Positions 12,544-12,650 of a DNA stretch of 12,650 nucleotides are shown piece by piece. Position 1 is the first letter of the stretch. Every line of letters begins with the position of its first letter. The position numbers and the translations under genes are program-made. This stretch comes from Rickettsiales bacterium (lineage in GTDB: Bacteria; Pseudomonadota; Alphaproteobacteria; Rickettsiales; UBA1997): NCBI GenBank assembly GCA_947487845.1, contig CANKYC010000031.1, forward strand, positions 1 to 12,650, written 5' to 3'. The notes under the pieces are model-generated. The model saw only the letters and a list, made by a program, of their open reading frames with translations. It searched no databases and had not been told where the DNA came from.

Positions 12544-12650
12544 CTAACAATTTTTTAAAAATTGTTCTGGGGTTAATCCTTTTAAAGATTGGTGTGGTCG
12601 CATTTGATTGTAGTAAAAAAGATATTTGGTTAACTCATCTCTGAAGTGAT
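12544..12650 (-). CDS. Transposase C-terminal fragment (rve/DDE integrase core), cut by window edge
   Basis: Reading the minus strand from 12648 gives 34 codons and a TAG stop at 12544-12546. The sequence contains YYNQMRPHQSLKGLTPEQF, which is the C-terminal end of the DDE integrase core in IS3/IS481-type transposases (the usual form is YN..RPH.SL...TP..F). The rest lies beyond the window, so intactness cannot be judged. The end of the insertion sequence should lie between here and trmL (12495-12543); I cannot fix the terminal repeat without the other end. Confidence 0.8.
   Translation of the reverse strand, partial: HFRDELTKYLFYYNQMRPHQSLKGLTPEQFLKNC

Noticed and set aside
1..12650. CRISPR array, tRNA, rRNA or riboswitch
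   Set aside because: No regularly spaced short repeats, no cloverleaf with CCA-type arms and no recognisable riboswitch core were seen on either strand.

Overview
The window looks like the AT-rich chromosome of an alphaproteobacterium, most likely in or near the Rickettsiales. Three things point there: an alphaproteobacterial DUF2125-type envelope protein and an MsbA-related exporter; visible gene decay (a frameshifted ahpD and a truncated GNAT acetyltransferase); and palindromic selfish elements, one of them sitting in frame inside the protein-coding gene prmC, as Rickettsia palindromic elements (RPEs) do. This assignment is inferred from gene content and style; no rRNA gene is present to settle it.

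Left part, 1-2270, mostly + strand: a large hairpin, an ahpD pseudogene, an intact dps gene 2 bp behind it with a clear ribosome binding site, a 172-bp MITE-like inverted repeat flanked by ATTAT, a strong intrinsic terminator, a minus-strand exported cysteine-rich protein, and a GNAT remnant. A 43-bp sequence (10-52 and 1994-2036, about 81% identical, same orientation) lies just upstream of each of the two degraded genes.

Middle, 2290-5361, + strand: an ABC-F ATPase of the ribosome-associated type, then a protein with a eukaryotic-like kinase core (HxD catalytic loop and DFG) and a charged tail, a plausible effector. The 364-bp gap after it holds two different large palindromes, between convergent genes.

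Right part, 11924 down to 5362, minus strand: one tight gene series: [2Fe-2S] ferredoxin, a DUF2125-like anchored envelope protein with a Pro/Ala/Thr-rich insert, prmC (release factor methyltransferase), panC (pantothenate synthetase), an unknown membrane-anchored coiled-coil protein, and an MsbA-related ABC exporter. Gaps are 20, 3, 2, 47 and 5 nt, so cotranscription is likely. The functions are mixed housekeeping plus envelope and do not form one pathway.

Right edge: trmL (+), divergent from the ferredoxin operon, then a short hairpin and the C-terminal 34 codons of an rve-type transposase on the minus strand, cut by the window end.

The most notable signal is the number and variety of palindromic elements (at least five in 12.6 kb), several sharing a GTCAYC-like end, including the in-frame insertion in prmC that leaves the NPPY catalytic motif intact. 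I see no CRISPR array, tRNA or rRNA, and no defence system.
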